From the NCBI GenBank assembly GCA_050302275.1, contig JBNLAT010000013.1, forward strand, positions 1-64,000: a DNA stretch of 64,000 nt. The letters run 5' to 3'. The position numbers and the translations under genes are program-made. Below are positions 61,587 to 64,000 of this stretch, one piece after another. Positions within the stretch are counted from its first letter, which is position 1, and each line of letters begins with the position of its first letter. The notes beneath the pieces were generated by a model, which had not been told where the DNA came from, did not search any database, and saw only the letters and a program-made list of their open reading frames with translations. The stretch comes from JAPHTQ01 sp050302275. Its GTDB lineage: Bacteria; Pseudomonadota; Gammaproteobacteria; Thiohalomonadales; Thiohalomonadaceae.

Positions 61587-61913
61587 TTACAGGTTGCTGT
61601 CGATAAATGCGGTCAGTTGCGACTTGGAGACGGCGCCAACCTTGGTCGCTTCGACATTGCCACCCTTGAACAGCATCAGGGTCGGAATACCACGGATACC
61701 GTATTTCGGCGGGGTATTCGGGTTATCGTCGATGTTCAGTTTGACCACTTTCAGCTTATCAGCGTAATCCTCAGCGATCTCGTCCAGGATCGGGGCGATC
61801 ATTTTGCAGGGACCGCACCAGTCCGCCCAGTAATCTACCAGAACGGTACCTTCGGCTTTGATGACTTCTGCCTCAAAGGTGTCGTCGGTTACGTATACAA
61901 TTTTGTCGCTCAA
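61587..61913 (-). CDS. trxA: Thioredoxin 1
   Basis: 108 residues, standard length, with active site WADWCGPCKMIAP. The start is TTG at 61913, which has GGAGG seven bases upstream and gives the family N terminus MSDKIVYVTDDTFEAEV; no ATG is available at a fitting place. cis-Pro in RGIPTLMLF. General cytosolic disulphide reductant. Upstream of rho on the same strand, the same order as in E. coli, and divergent from rhlB, also as in E. coli. Confidence 0.98.
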   Translation of the reverse strand: MSDKIVYVTDDTFEAEVIKAEGTVLVDYWADWCGPCKMIAPILDEIAEDYADKLKVVKLNIDDNPNTPPKYGIRGIPTLMLFKGGNVEATKVGAVSKSQLTAFIDSNL

Positions 61914-62051
61914 GGTTGTGCCTCCAGATAATCGATCGATTCCATGGTGATACCGCTCCATGGGCCTGTGAATCTCATGGCAAACATTTGAGCCCAATAC
62001 GCCTGCTATTTCAAGCCCAAAACTCCGCACATTTTGGTATTCTAGCCGACC

Positions 62052-63344
62052 ATGAGTGAAAAACATTTATCCACTACCCGCTTCCAGGACTTCAAACTGC
62101 CTGCAGAGTTATTGCAAGGCATTGAAGAAACAGGCTTTTCCTACTGCACCCCGATACAGGCAGAGAGCCTGCCCATCGCCCTGGAGGGACAGGATGTTGC
62201 CGGTCAGGCGCAGACAGGGACCGGTAAGACCGCCGCATTCCTGGTTGCCACCTTCAATAATCTACTGACCCGCCCCACAGACCCGCAACGCAAACCCAAC
62301 CAGATCCGCGCCCTGATCCTCGCCCCCACCCGCGAGCTGGCGATCCAGATCCACAAGGACGCCGAGGTGCTCGGGCGTCATACCGGACTGAAGCTGGGAC
62401 TGGCTTACGGCGGCACCGGCTACGAACAACAACGCAACACCCTCACCGAGGGTGTCGATATCCTGATCGGCACACCGGGGCGAATCATCGATTACTTCAA
62501 GCAGCACGTCTTTGACATGCGCCTGTTGCAGGTGATGGTGCTGGATGAAGCGGACCGTATGTTCGATCTCGGTTTCATCAAGGACATCCGTTTTCTGCTA
62601 CGTCGCATGCCGAAACCGGAACAGCGTCTGAGCATGCTCTTCTCTGCCACCCTGTCGCACCGGGTGAGCGAGCTGGCCTATGAGCACATGAACAATCCGG
62701 TCGCGGTAGAAGTCGAGGCGGAACAGGTCACTGCCGATCGAGTGAATCAGAGCGTCTACTACCCGGCGATGGACGAGAAAATCCCGTTACTCCTCGGTCT
62801 GTTAAAACAGGAACAGCCACAACGGGCTATCGTCTTCGTCAACACCAAGCGCGCCGGTGAAAGAGTATGGGGTTATCTGGAAGGTAACGGCATCAAGTGC
62901 GGCGTGCTCTCCGGTGATGTGCCGCAAAAAAAGCGTCAGCGCCTGCTTCTGGAATTCGAGAGTGGTGAATACCCAGTGCTGGTTGCCACCGACGTCGCCG
63001 CCCGCGGCCTGCATATCCCTGACGTCAGTCACGTCTTCAATTATGATCTGCCGCAGGATGCGGAAGATTATGTCCACCGCATCGGACGTACTGCCCGTGC
63101 CGGTGCCAGCGGCAAGGCGATCAGCTTCGCCTGCGAGGAGTACGCCTTCTCCCTCGCCGAGGTGGAAGAGTACATTGAACAGAAGATCCCGATGGAGTCG
63201 ATTAGCAGCGAATTACTGATCGAACCGCAACCCCCGGTACGCATGGAGCGCAAACCCCGCCCTCACGGCAATAATCGTGGTGGCGGCAACGGTGGTAAAC
63301 GTCGTAGTGGTGGTGGCCGTTCGCGCCATCGCAGCGGCAGTTAA
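62052..63344 (+). CDS. rhlB: ATP-dependent RNA helicase RhlB
   Basis: 430 residues. DEAD-box helicase of the degradosome type: Q-motif FSYCTPIQAESLPIAL, Walker A AQTGTGKT, DEAD in MVLDEADRMFDLGFIKDIR, SAT in LFSATLSHR, and HRIGRTARAG. The C-terminal basic Gly/Arg-rich tail (RGGGNGGKRRSGGGRSRHRSG) binds RNA. N-terminal similarity to E. coli RhlB and the divergent trxA-rho neighbours match the E. coli locus. Confidence 0.97.
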   Translation: MSEKHLSTTRFQDFKLPAELLQGIEETGFSYCTPIQAESLPIALEGQDVAGQAQTGTGKTAAFLVATFNNLLTRPTDPQRKPNQIRALILAPTRELAIQIHKDAEVLGRHTGLKLGLAYGGTGYEQQRNTLTEGVDILIGTPGRIIDYFKQHVFDMRLLQVMVLDEADRMFDLGFIKDIRFLLRRMPKPEQRLSMLFSATLSHRVSELAYEHMNNPVAVEVEAEQVTADRVNQSVYYPAMDEKIPLLLGLLKQEQPQRAIVFVNTKRAGERVWGYLEGNGIKCGVLSGDVPQKKRQRLLLEFESGEYPVLVATDVAARGLHIPDVSHVFNYDLPQDAEDYVHRIGRTARAGASGKAISFACEEYAFSLAEVEEYIEQKIPMESISSELLIEPQPPVRMERKPRPHGNNRGGGNGGKRRSGGGRSRHRSGS

Positions 63345-63374
63345 AATTAATTTCACGTAAGCGCAGTAGAAGAG

Positions 63375-63782
63375 ATGGCCAAGAAAAAGAAGATCAAGAT
63401 CTCCGCGGAAGAGAAATGTAGCCTCTGCCACGACTCCAAGTGCTGTACCTACTTCACCCAGCAGATCGATACGCCGCGCTCCATCGATGAGTTCGACGTA
63501 CTGTTGTGGCAACTGGCGCACCGGGACGTACAGGCTTACAAGGATGAGGATGGCTGGTTTTTGCTGGTGAACAATCGCTGTACCCATCTGCTGGAAGGTG
63601 GCGGCTGCGGTATCTACGAAACCCGTCCTCAGATCTGTCGCGATCACACCAACGACTACTGCGAGTATGACACCACCGCAGAGAGCGGCTTCGATCTTTT
63701 CTTCCCCGACTACGACAGCCTGCTGACTTACTGCAGGAAACGTTTCAAGAAGTGGGATAAACGTTTCAAGAAAAAGAAGTAA
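63375..63782 (+). CDS. YkgJ-family cysteine-cluster protein
   Basis: 135 residues. The Cys cluster CSLCHDSKCCTYF near residue 15 and a second group CTHLLEGGGCGIYETRPQICRDH near 68-90 form the metal-binding (zinc or iron) module of the family, often annotated Fe-S oxidoreductase without proof. Very basic ends (KKKKIKI, KRFKKWDKRFKKKK). 30 bp downstream of rhlB, so probably co-transcribed. Function unknown. Confidence 0.88.
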   Translation: MAKKKKIKISAEEKCSLCHDSKCCTYFTQQIDTPRSIDEFDVLLWQLAHRDVQAYKDEDGWFLLVNNRCTHLLEGGGCGIYETRPQICRDHTNDYCEYDTTAESGFDLFFPDYDSLLTYCRKRFKKWDKRFKKKK

Positions 63783-63791
63783 CTCCTCGCT

Positions 63792-64000
63792 TTACTCCTG
63801 CGGTCGCTCGCGATGCCCTGAACCGGGCTTACCTTTCATCTTGTAGGGCGGCGGCGATCCATCCGGTCGACTCTGGAAGATACGCATCGACCACATATAC
63901 TGGCTTGGTGCCAGGGCAATCAACTTCTCCAACTCCCGATTCATGCGTGCCGCATCGGCGACTTCGTCGTCGGTCGGAAAATTCTCAAGCGGCGGTAGAA
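63792..64000 (-). CDS. LpxL-type lipid A acyltransferase, C-terminal end (truncated by window edge)
   Basis: The last 69 codons are present. ADAARMNRELEKLIALAPSQ then YMWSMRIFQSRPDGSPPPY is the C-terminal signature of LpxL/HtrB lauroyl acyltransferases, including the [Q/Y]-YMW-RxF-RP element. The stop is TAA at 63792-63794, convergent with the YkgJ-family gene. The N-terminal catalytic part lies outside the window. Confidence 0.85.
   Translation of the reverse strand, partial: LPPLENFPTDDEVADAARMNRELEKLIALAPSQYMWSMRIFQSRPDGSPPPYKMKGKPGSGHRERPQE

Overview
The window looks like a chromosomal segment of a free-living gammaproteobacterium. The main evidence is the gene order mrcA / pilMNOPQ / aroK / aroB / SPOR protein / gltB / gltD / hemE, which is the order known from Pseudomonas and purple-sulfur-bacteria-like lineages, together with RapA, RhlB, NudE/YrfG, TtcA and a cobalamin-dependent MetH. 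The combination of EgtB/EgtD, many GGDEF proteins and REP-like intergenic hairpins would suit an environmental Chromatiales-type organism. That assignment is inference; no rRNA or tRNA gene is visible.

Layout. 1-4.6 kb: end of an ECF sigma factor with its probable anti-sigma protein, an RRM protein, a cold-shock protein and rapA. 4.6-10.9 kb: a visibly more AT-rich accessory block. It holds two lipoproteins of unknown function, an orphan type VI secretion amidase effector/immunity pair (Tae4/Tai4), an XRE regulator divergent from a small coiled-coil protein, a DUF2892 membrane protein, and an anti-phage deoxycytidylate deaminase of the AvcD/DcdV type. The deaminase is preceded by a 63-residue ORF and a perfect 13-bp hairpin, in the position where its relatives carry an antitoxin RNA. 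The block ends with a decayed second copy of the metH 3' end and a periplasmic protein abutting intact metH. 10.9-26.9 kb: metH, a membrane protein resembling an M48 peptidase that has lost its HExxH site, ergothioneine genes egtB-egtD, a rhodanese, an NfeD/SPFH pair with a truncated SPFH paralogue, ttcA with an acyltransferase, yrfG, nudE-cysQ and a secreted metzincin-like protease. 26.9-32.4 kb: a c-di-GMP cluster consisting of a REC/degenerate-GGDEF regulator, a periplasmic-binding lipoprotein overlapping a GGDEF-EAL membrane protein, and a separate membrane diguanylate cyclase.

32.5-54.5 kb: hemE, gltD, gltB, a DamX-like ATPase with two SPOR domains coupled to a tiny WGR protein, a dGTPase-family HD hydrolase, aroB, aroK, an unexpected Ig-like calcium-loop lipoprotein, pilQPONM, and divergent mrcA. 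54.5-64 kb: a conserved hypothetical, a short malic enzyme, a secreted nuclease whose start overlaps the rpmE terminator, rpmE, glgP, rho, trxA (TTG start), rhlB, a cysteine-cluster protein and the end of an LpxL-type acyltransferase.

The housekeeping parts serve methionine, glutamate, aromatic amino acid, haem and glycogen metabolism, cell-wall synthesis and type IV pilus assembly. The most interesting content is the 4.6-10.9 kb block, which combines interbacterial competition with phage defence and shows signs of insertion next to metH. Several start codons were moved from the longest reading frame to an internal start with a better Shine-Dalgarno sequence; these are noted per gene.
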